A stretch of DNA of 64,000 bases, taken from the NCBI GenBank assembly GCA_016186795.1, contig JACPKY010000002.1, positions 383,814 to 447,813 on the forward strand, in the 5' to 3' direction. Below the pieces are notes generated by a model, which did no database searches, was not told the origin of the DNA, and saw only the letters and a program-made list of their open reading frames with translations. This document shows, piece by piece, positions 35,711-44,931 of the stretch. Within the stretch, counting starts at the first letter, position 1, and every line of letters starts with the position of its first letter. The translations under genes were made by a program, and so were the position numbers. This DNA comes from Candidatus Gottesmanbacteria bacterium (lineage in GTDB: Bacteria; Patescibacteria; Microgenomatia; 2-02-FULL-39-11).

Positions 35711-36703
35711 TTAACCCCACGTTTGCGGTAAATTTTTCCGGATCTCAATATTTTTAAATCGCTTACTTTTCCTTGCACCTTCCGTCTTTACCCACTGAGT
35801 CATCGCTTCCAAACCAACCGTAAGTGAGGTTTCTCTAAATTTCGGAAAAAACTTTTTGAATTTAGCATGATTTGAATAAGCGTTCTTTACTTCTTTCCGC
35901 TCACGTACGTGTCGAATAGGAACTCGTCTGCCCATAATTTCCATAACTTCTTCTGCCAGTTCGTTAACAGAGGTGGGAATATCTGATCCTATGTTGAAAA
36001 TCTGCCCGTGCGTCCTTTTGTTTGCAACAGACTGGGCAATACCGGGGATTATATCTTTGATATAAGAAAACGCCCGTATTTGTTTACCGTCTCCAAAGAT
36101 AATCAGATCTTTTCCCTGAAGAATATTATTCATAAAAATGCCGATAACATTTCTATACTTATCACCAATATTTTGCCGCTCACCATAAACATTGTGAGGT
36201 CGAAAGATAACATAGGGTAATCCGAAAAGTGTATGAGTTACTTCAAGTTCTTTCTCTACTGCATACTTTGCAATACCGTATGAATCCTCAGGCTTTGGTT
36301 TAAGATCTTCAGTCATTGGGAGTTTATTTGTTCCATATACCGCAATGGAGGAGGTAAAAGCAAAACATCGAACATTGAAATTTACACTCGCATTTATGAG
36401 ATGGATACTCCCAATAAGATTATTCATATAATTGAATCGCTTTATAAAATGACTTAACCCTTCTGCTGCATAGGCAGCAAGATGATACACATAAGTAAAT
36501 CGGTACTTTCTGAATAACTGATTAATAAGCTGCCGATTCGTTATTGTTCCTTTAACAAATATCGCTTTTGGGTGGATATTCTTGACAAATCCTCCGCTCA
36601 AATCGTCAAGAACAACAACAGTAGAATCTCCATTCTCAATAATATAGTCCGCAAGATGTGAACCAATAAATCCAGCTCCCCCTGTAACAAGAATTGCTTT
36701 CAT
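35711..36703 (-). CDS. GalE/WbpP-like nucleotide-sugar epimerase (extended SDR)
   Basis: 330 residues: VTGGAGFIGSHLAD at 6-19, SSIAVYG serine motif near 120, YGIAK Tyr/Lys near 141-145, FRPHNVYGERQN and the C-terminal FNIGSD. Pattern of UDP-glucose/UDP-GlcNAc 4-epimerases; WbpP-type is possible. Supplies Gal/GalNAc-type donor sugar in the cytoplasm. ATGA overlap with the methyltransferase gene shows it is part of the long operon headed by the second NeuB. The last 30 residues are unusually basic for the family. Confidence 0.86.
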   Translation of the reverse strand: MKAILVTGGAGFIGSHLADYIIENGDSTVVVLDDLSGGFVKNIHPKAIFVKGTITNRQLINQLFRKYRFTYVYHLAAYAAEGLSHFIKRFNYMNNLIGSIHLINASVNFNVRCFAFTSSIAVYGTNKLPMTEDLKPKPEDSYGIAKYAVEKELEVTHTLFGLPYVIFRPHNVYGERQNIGDKYRNVIGIFMNNILQGKDLIIFGDGKQIRAFSYIKDIIPGIAQSVANKRTHGQIFNIGSDIPTSVNELAEEVMEIMGRRVPIRHVRERKEVKNAYSNHAKFKKFFPKFRETSLTVGLEAMTQWVKTEGARKSKRFKNIEIRKNLPQTWG

Positions 36704-37341
36704 GAGGAAAAAACCCGTGCAAAATATGTATTTCCAAGTCCTTCTACATCTCTACATTGATACTCTTCCACTTGCTTCATACCAAGTTTTTCAAAAATCC
36801 GTTTATAGTTCCGCGGAAAAGAACTCCAATGGACATGTTTTTCATTCTCTATGGTAATCAACGCTTTGTCAGTTATACGAACAATTTCATCAAATATCCA
36901 ATAAGATTCAGGGTGAATGTGCTCCAAAACTGCCATAGTGAAAGTAACATCAAACTGATTCTTTTGAAACAATCGAGTTTTCTCTTCAATCGTTGAATGG
37001 TAAATTTTTGCTTTCTTTGAAAGATCGGGATATGTTTTCCGTAACATCTTTATGGCTTTTTCATTCAACTCAACACCAGAAAGGTTGTTAAAGCCTGCCT
37101 GTTGTAGATAATGAAGATTTCTTCCAACGTTACAACCAAGTTCCAGAATTGACGCTTTCTTGCTGGCGTAATTTTTTATTATATGAAGAAGAAATTTGCT
37201 TTTGTTATCGCCTTGAATGTAAAACTCTGGTTGATTTTTCCAGGATGGATTTTGCCAATAGTGAACGAGGTCCTCTCTTGATTTCTGAATAGAGAAAGGA
37301 AAAACGTTTTTTAACAAAGGTATAATTGCGGAAAGGTTCAT
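36700..37341 (-). CDS. Class I SAM methyltransferase (small)
   Basis: 213 residues. Motif I SILELGCNVGRNLHYL near 71-86, then GVELNEKAI, and the post-motif AVLEHIHPES. N-terminal 60 residues include HYWQNPSWKNQPEFYIQ, seen in sugar-modifying methyltransferases of similar size. Cytoplasmic; acceptor unknown. It is joined by 4-base ATGA overlaps to the aminotransferase upstream and the epimerase downstream, so methylation probably concerns the amino sugar made by those genes (inference). Confidence 0.82.
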   Translation of the reverse strand: MNLSAIIPLLKNVFPFSIQKSREDLVHYWQNPSWKNQPEFYIQGDNKSKFLLHIIKNYASKKASILELGCNVGRNLHYLQQAGFNNLSGVELNEKAIKMLRKTYPDLSKKAKIYHSTIEEKTRLFQKNQFDVTFTMAVLEHIHPESYWIFDEIVRITDKALITIENEKHVHWSSFPRNYKRIFEKLGMKQVEEYQCRDVEGLGNTYFARVFSS

Positions 37342-38555
37342 AGGGTTACCGCATCCAAAACTCTTGTAATTCCCTTCACAGTATCGTCTATATCCCGATC
37401 TGATAGTGTTGGGTGGACCAAAAATAAAACAGCGGTCTCTCCGAGTTCTCTGGCAACAGGTAATGGTTTCTTAGGAATGCTTCTTTTGACCTCGGGGATT
37501 ATCCGCCATACGTGTTCTCTATAGATTTCTGAACATGACCCATAAAACGCTGGTATTCCTTCGCGGTTTATCGCTTCTAATACTTTTTCCTTACTCCAAC
37601 CTCTTTTAAGCTTTTCCAAGCGCAAATAAACGTAGTATTTATAGTATGAGTGAAAAACATACCGAGGTGGAATGGTAACTCTAAGAGATGGATACGTACT
37701 AAAAGTTGTATTGAAGATTCTGGCGATTTTTCTCCTTTTGGCAATCCATATATCAAGTTTTTTTAATTGTGCACGACCTATGGCTGCCTGAATTTCCGTC
37801 ATTCGGAGATTCGTCCCCAGACTATCGTGTAGCCACTTAAAACTATAGGTGTTATGCTTTTTGAGAGCCTTTTCTCTATTTTTCCCATGATCTTTATAAC
37901 TCCAGGCTTTTTCATAATATTTTTTGTTTTTTACAACAAGCATCCCCCCCTCCCCACCTGTTGTAACAATTTTGTCCTGACAGAAAGAAAAAGTAGCTGC
38001 GTCACCCCATGTCCCTACAAATCGATTCTTGTACTTTGAACCGAGGGCTTGAGCGCAATCTTCAATAAGGTAAAGGTTATGACGTTGACATATTTCTTGT
38101 AGCAGATCAAGTTTGCAAGGCCATCCAGCAAGATGGACAGCAATAATTGCCCTGGTTTTTTTTGTTATGGCGCTTCTTACCTTTTGCGGATCAACGTTTC
38201 CTGAATCTCTTTCAATATCAACAAAAATCGGAAGTGCCCCCACCGTTGCCACGCACGTCGCTGAGGCAATAAATGAGCGTGGAGAAACAATGACCTCATC
38301 CCCTTTCCCAATTCCAAGTATCCGACACGCTACTTCAAGCGCAGCTGTTCCATTAACAAGCGGCACGCAATATGTAATTCCTAAATACTTTGCAAAATCA
38401 GAGGAAAACTTCTCACACTCGTTTCCTGTCCATTGATTTACTTTTCCAGATCGAAGTATTCTCGCAACTGCACTAATCTCATCGTCTTCAAAATGGGGCC
38501 ATGAGCTTATTCTTTTATGTCTGATTGGTTTACCACCCTCAATTGCTAGTTTCAT
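37338..38555 (-). CDS. DegT/DnrJ/EryC1-family PLP aminotransferase
   Basis: 405 residues, fold type I aminotransferase acting on keto sugars. Lys195 (FSFCQDKIVTTGGEGG) forms the PLP Schiff base, Asp166 (LIEDCAQALGS) pairs with the ring nitrogen, and NGTAALEVA/DEVIVSPRSF are typical. The N-terminus SSWPHFEDDEI and SGKVNQWTG recall the subgroup that includes AHBA synthase and several polysaccharide-locus enzymes. Four-base overlaps join it to the NeuD-like acyltransferase before it and the methyltransferase after it; aminotransferase plus acyltransferase gives an N-acylamino sugar, as in PglE/PglD. Substrate not assigned. Confidence 0.88.
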   Translation of the reverse strand: MKLAIEGGKPIRHKRISSWPHFEDDEISAVARILRSGKVNQWTGNECEKFSSDFAKYLGITYCVPLVNGTAALEVACRILGIGKGDEVIVSPRSFIASATCVATVGALPIFVDIERDSGNVDPQKVRSAITKKTRAIIAVHLAGWPCKLDLLQEICQRHNLYLIEDCAQALGSKYKNRFVGTWGDAATFSFCQDKIVTTGGEGGMLVVKNKKYYEKAWSYKDHGKNREKALKKHNTYSFKWLHDSLGTNLRMTEIQAAIGRAQLKKLDIWIAKRRKIARIFNTTFSTYPSLRVTIPPRYVFHSYYKYYVYLRLEKLKRGWSKEKVLEAINREGIPAFYGSCSEIYREHVWRIIPEVKRSIPKKPLPVARELGETAVLFLVHPTLSDRDIDDTVKGITRVLDAVTL

Positions 38556-39193
38556 AGAGAAATTCTCTTTGCTGGAACTCCAACAACAGTTGTTTTTTCT
38601 TTTACATTGTGAGTAACCATTGCTCCACCGCCGACGACTGCATCGTCTCCGATTGTCATATACTGCATCACTTTCGCACCTATCCCAACCATTGTTCGAC
38701 GACCAATTTTTACTCCGCCACCAAGATGAGCTCCTGGCTGAACTGAACTAAATCTACCAATAATACAGTCATGATCGATACTTGATGATGTATTTACGAT
38801 CGCTCCTTCTTCAATAACCGTTCCGATATTAATAACTACTCCAGGGGCAATGAAAACTCCTTTCGAAATTTTTACGTGCGGGGAAATAGATGTACTGGGT
38901 GCAATACATGTACAAGGAAGTTGAGATGTACTTTTTCCAATTTTTTCAGAAATTTTCTCGCGGAGAACATTATCACCAATAGCAACAAAATAATTGACTT
39001 CATTTTCTTTTACGAATCTGATCATATCGTCCAAACCACCCAAAACTTTCCATGCGATTCTTTTCGTACCAAAAAGAGTTTTATCGTCATCAAATAAACC
39101 TTCAACACGTATGTGGCGGGATTCAAATACGTCTGCTACAACTCGTGCATGTCCTCCTGCACCAAAGAGAACTACTCTTTTTATCTTCCTCAT
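38552..39193 (-). CDS. neuD: NeuD/PglD-like sugar O- or N-acyltransferase
   Basis: 213 residues. N-terminal Rossmann-like part with LFGAGGHARVVADV, then a left-handed beta-helix of hexapeptide repeats ending GVPAKRISL. The SIDHDCIIG motif carries the catalytic His of PglD. These enzymes acetylate amino or hydroxyl groups on nucleotide sugars or sialic acid using acetyl-CoA. It sits between the CBS-SDR fusion gene (TAATG) and the aminotransferase gene, completing an oxidise/transaminate/acylate set. Whether it acetylates the bacillosamine-like precursor or the final ulosonic acid cannot be told. Confidence 0.88.
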   Translation of the reverse strand: MRKIKRVVLFGAGGHARVVADVFESRHIRVEGLFDDDKTLFGTKRIAWKVLGGLDDMIRFVKENEVNYFVAIGDNVLREKISEKIGKSTSQLPCTCIAPSTSISPHVKISKGVFIAPGVVINIGTVIEEGAIVNTSSSIDHDCIIGRFSSVQPGAHLGGGVKIGRRTMVGIGAKVMQYMTIGDDAVVGGGAMVTHNVKEKTTVVGVPAKRISL

Positions 39194-40560
39194 TATTCTT
39201 TCTCCTCTTTTAGAAGTACTTGAAGATTACTGGAAAATGGAAGTATATCCTTCGCTTCTCCTTTTTCCAAATGGGATTTTAGATCTTGGATACCTTCTTT
39301 AAGTGTAATCGTTGAATGAAAGTTCAACTTTTTTTTGATTTTAGAAAAGTCTACTTGATAACTTCTTTTATCGTCGTTTGTGCTTTCTGTCTCAATTGGG
39401 ATTCCATCAAATTCTTGAGATATTATATGCCCCAATTCGTTGAGTTGAACATTCAACGAGTCCACCCCTACATTAAAAATCTCTCGATCCAGAGTTGAAA
39501 TAGGGGTTTCAATTGTCTTTATAATGGCCCGGGCAACATCTTGGACATGGATGAAGGGTCGCCACTGCTTACCTGACTGGAGAATTATTTTCTTTTTATT
39601 TACTGCTGAAAGACAAAAAAAATTCGCAACCAAATCGAAACGTGGTCTGAAACTCCAACCAAATACTGTTCCTAGACGAAGAACAGTCGGATAAAAATTC
39701 TTTATCGTATCAGATAGAATGAGTCTCTCGCATTCAAGCTTTGTCCGAGCATAGAGAGAGAGTGGATGAGGAATACTTTCCTCATGAAATTTCTTTTCTC
39801 CGAACCCATACACCGAACAACTTGATGTATAAATAAATCTTTTGATACCCATATTTTTTGCGGTAAAGAGAACATTTTGTGTCCCCCCATAATTTACCGA
39901 TACTGTATACTCTCTATCCAGAGAACACGCGGGGTCTCCCACAATTTCTCCGAGATGTACAACCGTATCTATATTTTCCATCGCCTCTCTTATAGAAACT
40001 ATATTTCTTGTATCCCCTATATAGTGTTCAAACTTCTTCTTTCCATAAAGATCTCGAATAGAACTATCACCATAGAGGAGTGAATCAAAAACTCTGACCC
40101 TATAGTTTCTCTGAAGAAGTAATCGGACTAGTACTGATCCTATATACCCTGCGCCTCCGGTAACGAGAACCCGATTATTTTTTGATTGTCCGTTTGTCTG
40201 AATTTTTTGGGGTATTTGTCCATGAAGGGAAAGTATATCAATAATTCTTCGGTTTTCATCAATTATTGGAACATACATAATATTATTGTCATTGAGAAAT
40301 TGAAGTGTTGAAGTATCAAGTGGTTGATACTTTTTTCTCAGACTATACGGATTGGGATTTGCAACGATCCTTACACTTAAACGTACACTTTTTCCCTGCA
40401 AAATGGCGCGGCGAATATCCCCGTCGGTTACTGAACCTAAAAGTCTCCCTTCTTTATCAACTACAAAAAGAATCCCTTTCTTATTTTTTTCAAATTGGGC
40501 AAGTGTATCTCGTACAGTCTTGTTAGCCCCAATGAGCCATTTCTTAAGTTGTGTTTTCAT
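39193..40560 (-). CDS. Fusion of paired CBS domains with an NAD-dependent sugar epimerase/dehydratase
   Basis: 455 residues. Residues about 1-118 are a CBS pair with the segment LFVVDKEGRLLGSVTDGDIRRA (31-52), the same style as the CBS module on PtmE-type nucleotidyltransferases of legionaminate loci. After a short Gln/Asn linker, residues 129-455 are an extended SDR: VTGGAGYIGS at 133-142, HLGEIVGDPAC, TSSCSVYG (245-252) and Tyr270/Lys274 in YARTK. CBS pairs bind adenine nucleotides and gate enzyme activity. Fusion to an SDR is unusual; epimerase regulation by ATP/AMP or CMP is inference. Coupled by ATGA to the PseG-like gene and TAATG to neuD. Single open frame, so no assembly break is visible. 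Confidence 0.87.
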   Translation of the reverse strand: MKTQLKKWLIGANKTVRDTLAQFEKNKKGILFVVDKEGRLLGSVTDGDIRRAILQGKSVRLSVRIVANPNPYSLRKKYQPLDTSTLQFLNDNNIMYVPIIDENRRIIDILSLHGQIPQKIQTNGQSKNNRVLVTGGAGYIGSVLVRLLLQRNYRVRVFDSLLYGDSSIRDLYGKKKFEHYIGDTRNIVSIREAMENIDTVVHLGEIVGDPACSLDREYTVSVNYGGTQNVLFTAKNMGIKRFIYTSSCSVYGFGEKKFHEESIPHPLSLYARTKLECERLILSDTIKNFYPTVLRLGTVFGWSFRPRFDLVANFFCLSAVNKKKIILQSGKQWRPFIHVQDVARAIIKTIETPISTLDREIFNVGVDSLNVQLNELGHIISQEFDGIPIETESTNDDKRSYQVDFSKIKKKLNFHSTITLKEGIQDLKSHLEKGEAKDILPFSSNLQVLLKEEKE

Positions 40561-41597
40561 GATATGTATGATCGAATAATTTCTACTACTCTTTCCTTTC
40601 CCCGCCCGTCAACAAGTTTCATCGCAAGCTTTCCCATACTCTCGCGTTTTAGTTTCTCTTGGAAAAGTCTCTCAAGCGCCATTCCAAGAGTTGAAGGTTT
40701 CACTTGTTTGTAAAGGCCAAAATTTATACACGCTTTCCTTTCTTCGAGAAAGGCAGCATTCTCGTTTTGTCTAGGAACTTGATTCATTGCCAAAAATGGA
40801 GTACCAATCACACTTGCTTCATATGCACCATTTCCAGCTGAACCAATTAAAACATCACTTTCTTTCATGGATGCTGCGATATTTTGAGAAGAAAGACTTG
40901 TCAAAAAATGCACCGTAAGACCGAGTCGATGAGCTAATTTTTCCAAGCTCGAATACCCTTTTTCTACAGGACTAATAATTATAGTCGTTGTCGGATGAAA
41001 AGTCACAAGAGAAATAGCTTCCAAAACTATTGAAATGGCAGGAATTGAGTTTACCCCACCAAATAATACAAGAATGTTTGAAATCTTATTCTGATAAGAG
41101 CGGGCAAAGAAGCGGAAAGTCAGGAATGTTTCATTGATGATAAAATATCGCAACCCGAAATATCTTTTGGGGAACACTGAAGATTTTGGGTATAATCTTT
41201 TTGACTGGTGAGGATTGCAACAGAATTGCACGTCGCAGTCAACATCCCTTGGATTTGGATCATCAGTTGTAGAAAAGATAGTTATCTTTTGCTCCCTGTA
41301 GAGAGAAGTGTAATCGGAATCTTTATCTTCTCGTAAAAGATCGATCATTATACCCTTTGGTTTTTTTTCTGATAGGTACCTTTTTAAAATATTCAGTGAT
41401 CCATTCTTGTCTTTTGGAAGTACGACAATTTCTGCATGACTTCGCTTTTGAATAAATGGGAGTACGTGGAGAGGAGAACGAGTGAAAAAAATAGTTCGAA
41501 TACCTTTATCTCGTAAATCATTCGCAATATCAGACTGCCGACTTACATGTCCTAAGCCAATCCTAGTTGAAGCATCCGCACGAATAGCAAAATACAT
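40557..41597 (-). CDS. pseG: PseG-like UDP-sugar hydrolase (GT-B fold)
   Basis: 346 residues. RADASTRIGLGHVSR at the N-terminus puts His at residue 17, the position of the catalytic His in Campylobacter PseG, which removes UDP from 2,4-diacetamido-trideoxy-altrose before condensation with PEP. The C-half has LVLFGGVNSIPAI-type donor loop and SDVLIGSAGNGAYEASVIGTPFL. It starts 5 bases after the NeuB-type gene ends and couples to the CBS-SDR gene, so it very likely supplies the hexose for that synthase. Which UDP sugar it cleaves is not readable; a 2-epimerising NeuC-type reaction is less likely. Confidence 0.86.
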   Translation of the reverse strand: MYFAIRADASTRIGLGHVSRQSDIANDLRDKGIRTIFFTRSPLHVLPFIQKRSHAEIVVLPKDKNGSLNILKRYLSEKKPKGIMIDLLREDKDSDYTSLYREQKITIFSTTDDPNPRDVDCDVQFCCNPHQSKRLYPKSSVFPKRYFGLRYFIINETFLTFRFFARSYQNKISNILVLFGGVNSIPAISIVLEAISLVTFHPTTTIIISPVEKGYSSLEKLAHRLGLTVHFLTSLSSQNIAASMKESDVLIGSAGNGAYEASVIGTPFLAMNQVPRQNENAAFLEERKACINFGLYKQVKPSTLGMALERLFQEKLKRESMGKLAMKLVDGRGKERVVEIIRSYIS

Positions 41598-41602
41598 ACA
41601 AT

Positions 41603-42658
41603 CTAGAGAAGATGCGAAGAAGTAATTTGTTGATCTTTCTTTATTGACCGTACAAGTTTTCTCCCAATGAGATCCTTATATTTTAAAGGCAAGATACCAC
41701 CTTCTTCTGGTCTTTTGTATGCAAGATCTTTTTCCGTCAGTACCTGTCCTTTTGCAAGATTTGTACGAGCTACAATCGATCTTCTAAATTCTTTCCGTTT
41801 CTCAATTTCATATGTTCCAACTACTCTTTCATACTGACCCACCGCATGAAAAACATTCTTTACCTCTTTCACAATATATTCCATCTCAACGGGGTCAGCA
41901 GAAATTGAATGATCCCAACCAGGCAGAGTCTTATCCAGTGTAAAATGCTTCTCGATAATACAGGCTCCGAAACTCACTGCTGCCACACTAAGTGACGTAC
42001 CAACACTATGGTCACTAAATCCTACATGAACGCCAAAGGTTTTTCTTAGCATTTCTATATTTTTAAGATTTATATCTTCATATTTCGGTGGATAGACCGA
42101 AATACAGTGAAGAAGAACAGTGTCGATTTTTCCCCCCCGTAAGATCTCCATCGCTTGATCAATTTCCCAAAGTGTTGCCATACCGGTTGATAGAATAACT
42201 GGTTTCCCTTTTGTAGCAACATACTCTAGAAGCGGATGATTCGTTACGTCCATTGAAGCTATTTTAAAAAATGGCACATCAAGCTTATCGAGTAAATCAG
42301 CTGTTTTGGTATCAAATGGAGTACTTGCAAAAGCTATATGTTTTTTTTGGCAATAGGATAGAATCTCCTCATACTCCTTTGGTGTTAGAGAATATTCTTT
42401 TACCATTTCGTAAAGCGACCCAAAATGTTTATGCTCATCTCCAGGGTAAGTAAGATGTTTCTCATAGAGTGGAAGACTTATCAGATTTTCTGTAGTAAAT
42501 GACTGGAATTTCACCACATTCACCCCACACGATACTGCGGAATCTATAAGTTTGCGACAAAGATTCATGTCACCATTATGATTGGCACCAATATCGGCAA
42601 TAATATAAGGTAAATGCCCTTCCCCGATATACGTATTGTTCATTTTAATTGGCTTCAT
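41603..42658 (-). CDS. NeuB/PseI-family nonulosonate synthase with SAF domain (second)
   Basis: 351 residues: NeuB TIM barrel (1-275) with IADIGANHNGD, VKFQSF, FKIASMDVTNH, metal histidines in GFSDHSVG and IIEKHFTLD, then LPGWDHSISADP, and a C-terminal SAF domain ending in IGRKLVRSIKKDQQI. Condenses PEP with a six-carbon acylamino sugar to a nine-carbon ketoacid. The GWDHSISADP variant differs from classic NeuB (GTDHxxSLEP) and from the first copy, so its product is probably different. It is the first gene of the long operon and has the best promoter in the window immediately upstream. Confidence 0.9.
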   Translation of the reverse strand: MKPIKMNNTYIGEGHLPYIIADIGANHNGDMNLCRKLIDSAVSCGVNVVKFQSFTTENLISLPLYEKHLTYPGDEHKHFGSLYEMVKEYSLTPKEYEEILSYCQKKHIAFASTPFDTKTADLLDKLDVPFFKIASMDVTNHPLLEYVATKGKPVILSTGMATLWEIDQAMEILRGGKIDTVLLHCISVYPPKYEDINLKNIEMLRKTFGVHVGFSDHSVGTSLSVAAVSFGACIIEKHFTLDKTLPGWDHSISADPVEMEYIVKEVKNVFHAVGQYERVVGTYEIEKRKEFRRSIVARTNLAKGQVLTEKDLAYKRPEEGGILPLKYKDLIGRKLVRSIKKDQQITSSHLL

Positions 42659-42667
42659 GGCTTTTGG

Positions 42668-42696
42668 AGTGTATCATCACAAATTTTATCAGTCAA
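42668..42696 (-). promoter_or_regulatory. Sigma70-type promoter before the second NeuB-type gene
   Basis: Minus strand: -35 TTGACT (42691-42696), 17-base spacer, -10 TACACT (42668-42673) preceded by TGA, an extended-10 TGn. The box ends 9 bases before the ATG at 42658, so transcription would begin at or next to the start codon. No Shine-Dalgarno. It would drive the 42658-31171 operon. Confidence 0.6.
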
Positions 42697-42707
42697 CGTA
42701 ACGGTAT

Positions 42708-44150
42708 TTACCCATTCAAAAGCTCAAAACACCGAGCTTCCATATAATCGAGAACATGTCTTTTATGAGGGAAGACATCTCTACTGTGGTAACTTCCTTT
42801 TTTCGGTTTGCCATTCGTACTATCAGAAAGTTTTCTAAGTGTTTCAATCAAACTTTGCACTGATTCTATTGGAACTGTTATTTCATCAATAATTCTGTGG
42901 CGGGTCGAATATTTTGAAGGAAGAAAACGAAGAGTATATTTTCCGATACCGGCTGAAACATATAGGCCTGTTGACCCACAGGCAACAACGACTTTGAGAT
43001 TATCCCAGTTGAGCAAGTTTTTCAGTTCCTCGTGTGTAATTTTTATATTTGGGTAATTTTGCATATCTTCCGAACCTGGAATAGATATATGTTCATGGTA
43101 GGGCCGGGTTTTAATAAGAAAAAACCAGTGTGGGAAGAGACGTGCTGTCCTTTTTATCCATTCTAATGATAACCGCATTAAATCACCTGTATTAAGAACT
43201 GGATTTTGATCATATTCTGAGAGAAAAAGAAAAACATTTTTCCCAAAAGATTTGCTTTTAAGATGTTTTTCTTGCTGAGTAACCTTATAATTCTTTTTTA
43301 ATATCTCATCTATTTGGGCATTTCCAACTATCGTAAATAGTGGCATGTTTCCCTTTTGTATTTTCTTTAATTCATCTGCAACAGTTTTATTCCATACCCA
43401 TACTTCACGAGAAATAATAGGAACCACCATGGTTGTCGGATGCTCATTGAAAAACCAAATGGTATGAATGTTTTTCTTTTCTCCGAGGAGTGCCAATTCT
43501 GCTCCAAACGGTACATGATCACCATTGGTGATTATTATTTTCGGTTGCAAAAGGCCAAGAAGATGCCCAAGCGATCGAAAACGGAGGCGAGACAAAAAAA
43601 GTTGGTACCATAAAGAAAAAGGGTTATTAAGTATTTTTTGAACTTCTCTATTCATTTTTTGTGAACGAAACTGAAGATAGAGCATATCCAAAAATGAAGA
43701 AGCAAATGATAGAAGAAATTGAAACGTACTTCCTCCAAAAGCGATGTATTTTGACATTGAAGGAAAAGAAGAAATATTTATCTCCTTTTCCGATGGATTT
43801 ACTGTTTCAAATCGATCCGGAGAAAATCTGATTACTCGAAGATCTTTTTGCGCAAGTTTTTCTCCCAACCTATCTAGGGTAGGCTGGAAACTCGGTTTGC
43901 GACTTGATGAAAAAATAAGAACATCGCAAGAGATTTTGGATAAATTAAGCGGATGGATTTTCTGAAAATTAGAAAGAACCTCTTTAATAAACTGGGGAAA
44001 ATTATTCACTTTGCCCTCTCTAAGAAGTAGAGGAAGCCGAGCCGCAAACAAACTCTGGTGGTTTTTCTCTATAGGACCTATGTGCTGAATATAATTTTCA
44101 AAATGAGAAGCAATGTGAAATCCGTCGGGGAGTAAGGGCTTTGCATCCAT
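42708..44150 (-). CDS. GT-B-like surface-glycan protein, unassigned
   Basis: 480 residues, no family recognised. The middle and C-terminal parts suggest a nucleotide-sugar GT-B fold: IIITNGDHVPFGAEL, IWFFNEHPTTMV, VGNAQIDEIL, FLFLSEYDQNP, LIKTRPYHEHIS and VVACGSTGLYVSAGIGKYTLRF, where the last is the kind of donor-side Gly/Ser loop found in KpsC/KpsS-like and UDP-GlcNAc 2-epimerase-like folds. Its position after a SpsF-like CMP-sugar synthase and before a NeuB-type operon makes a ulosonic acid transferase plausible (inference). Last gene of the asnB-to-here operon. Confidence 0.6.
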   Translation of the reverse strand: MDAKPLLPDGFHIASHFENYIQHIGPIEKNHQSLFAARLPLLLREGKVNNFPQFIKEVLSNFQKIHPLNLSKISCDVLIFSSSRKPSFQPTLDRLGEKLAQKDLRVIRFSPDRFETVNPSEKEINISSFPSMSKYIAFGGSTFQFLLSFASSFLDMLYLQFRSQKMNREVQKILNNPFSLWYQLFLSRLRFRSLGHLLGLLQPKIIITNGDHVPFGAELALLGEKKNIHTIWFFNEHPTTMVVPIISREVWVWNKTVADELKKIQKGNMPLFTIVGNAQIDEILKKNYKVTQQEKHLKSKSFGKNVFLFLSEYDQNPVLNTGDLMRLSLEWIKRTARLFPHWFFLIKTRPYHEHISIPGSEDMQNYPNIKITHEELKNLLNWDNLKVVVACGSTGLYVSAGIGKYTLRFLPSKYSTRHRIIDEITVPIESVQSLIETLRKLSDSTNGKPKKGSYHSRDVFPHKRHVLDYMEARCFELLNG

Positions 44151-44155
44151 GAAAA

Positions 44156-44923
44156 TTATACTCCAAATATTCGCTTTTTGTATTGAACTTCTGTCTCATA
44201 CCGATTACTATTGAGTGCTTTTACCGCAGGGTGAGTATCGAGAAACCTTAAGATATCGTCCAACCCAAAAAGTGGATTCTGAGGATATAGTGCCTCAATT
44301 ATTTTTTTCACTTGCATCAAATCTTCAGGATAATCTAATACGATCCGATATTTGTCATGAATATTGGAGGAGTTCTCAATATTTCCGATTCGAAAATGGT
44401 GAGGATTTTTCCAAATGAAACTCGTAACGTGTTCTTTATCTTCTGATTTAAGATCTTGACTTAAGTATATTCGTTCTAACGCTTCACGGTGTACAATTTC
44501 AATTTGCATTCCTTCTGGGAATGTAGAGGGGTGATTATTACTTACATAATCGTATCCTTGAAATTTTTGTTCAAATTCTTTGATAAGAAATGCGCATAAC
44601 TTTGGATCAATCAAAGGACTATCTCCCCAGAATTTCACAAAGTAGGTATCCGGAAATAAATTTGTACACTGACATATTCTATCCAAAACATTCTCTTCAC
44701 TCCCACGAAAGACATCCAATCCTAAATGTCGGCAGTAACCTGCTAATTCATCATCACTTGCATTTACTGTTGTTGCAACAATAATTTTACTTACCATGGG
44801 AATTGCATGAACTCGTTCAATGAGAAAGTAAAAAATGGGTCTACCCAAAATCTTTCGCATTGCTTTATTTCGAAGCCGTGAAGAGCCATTTCGGATCTGT
44901 ACAATTGCGGGATACTTGGCCAT
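44156..44923 (-). CDS. SpsF/PseF-like cytidylyltransferase
   Basis: 255 residues. N-terminal nucleotidyltransferase loop IVQIRNGSSRLRNKAM, then IIVATTVNASDDELAG and KFWGDSPLIDPKL. This is the SpsF family, in which PseF activates pseudaminic acid as CMP-Pse. Usual members read QARxxSSRLPGK; here Ile and Asn replace part of the loop. In this cluster it probably activates the acid made by the NeuB/PseG pair. It lies 8 bases after a methyltransferase gene. Distinct from the NeuA-type enzyme at 18092-18868, so two CMP-sugar synthases are present. Confidence 0.83.
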   Translation of the reverse strand: MAKYPAIVQIRNGSSRLRNKAMRKILGRPIFYFLIERVHAIPMVSKIIVATTVNASDDELAGYCRHLGLDVFRGSEENVLDRICQCTNLFPDTYFVKFWGDSPLIDPKLCAFLIKEFEQKFQGYDYVSNNHPSTFPEGMQIEIVHREALERIYLSQDLKSEDKEHVTSFIWKNPHHFRIGNIENSSNIHDKYRIVLDYPEDLMQVKKIIEALYPQNPLFGLDDILRFLDTHPAVKALNSNRYETEVQYKKRIFGV

Positions 44924-44931
44924 TGCAAAAA

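Noticed and set aside
44155..44160. TATAAT just before the GT-B-like gene at 42708-44150
   Set aside because: It is only 4 bases from the ATG and inside the last codons of the upstream gene, so transcription would start within the coding region.
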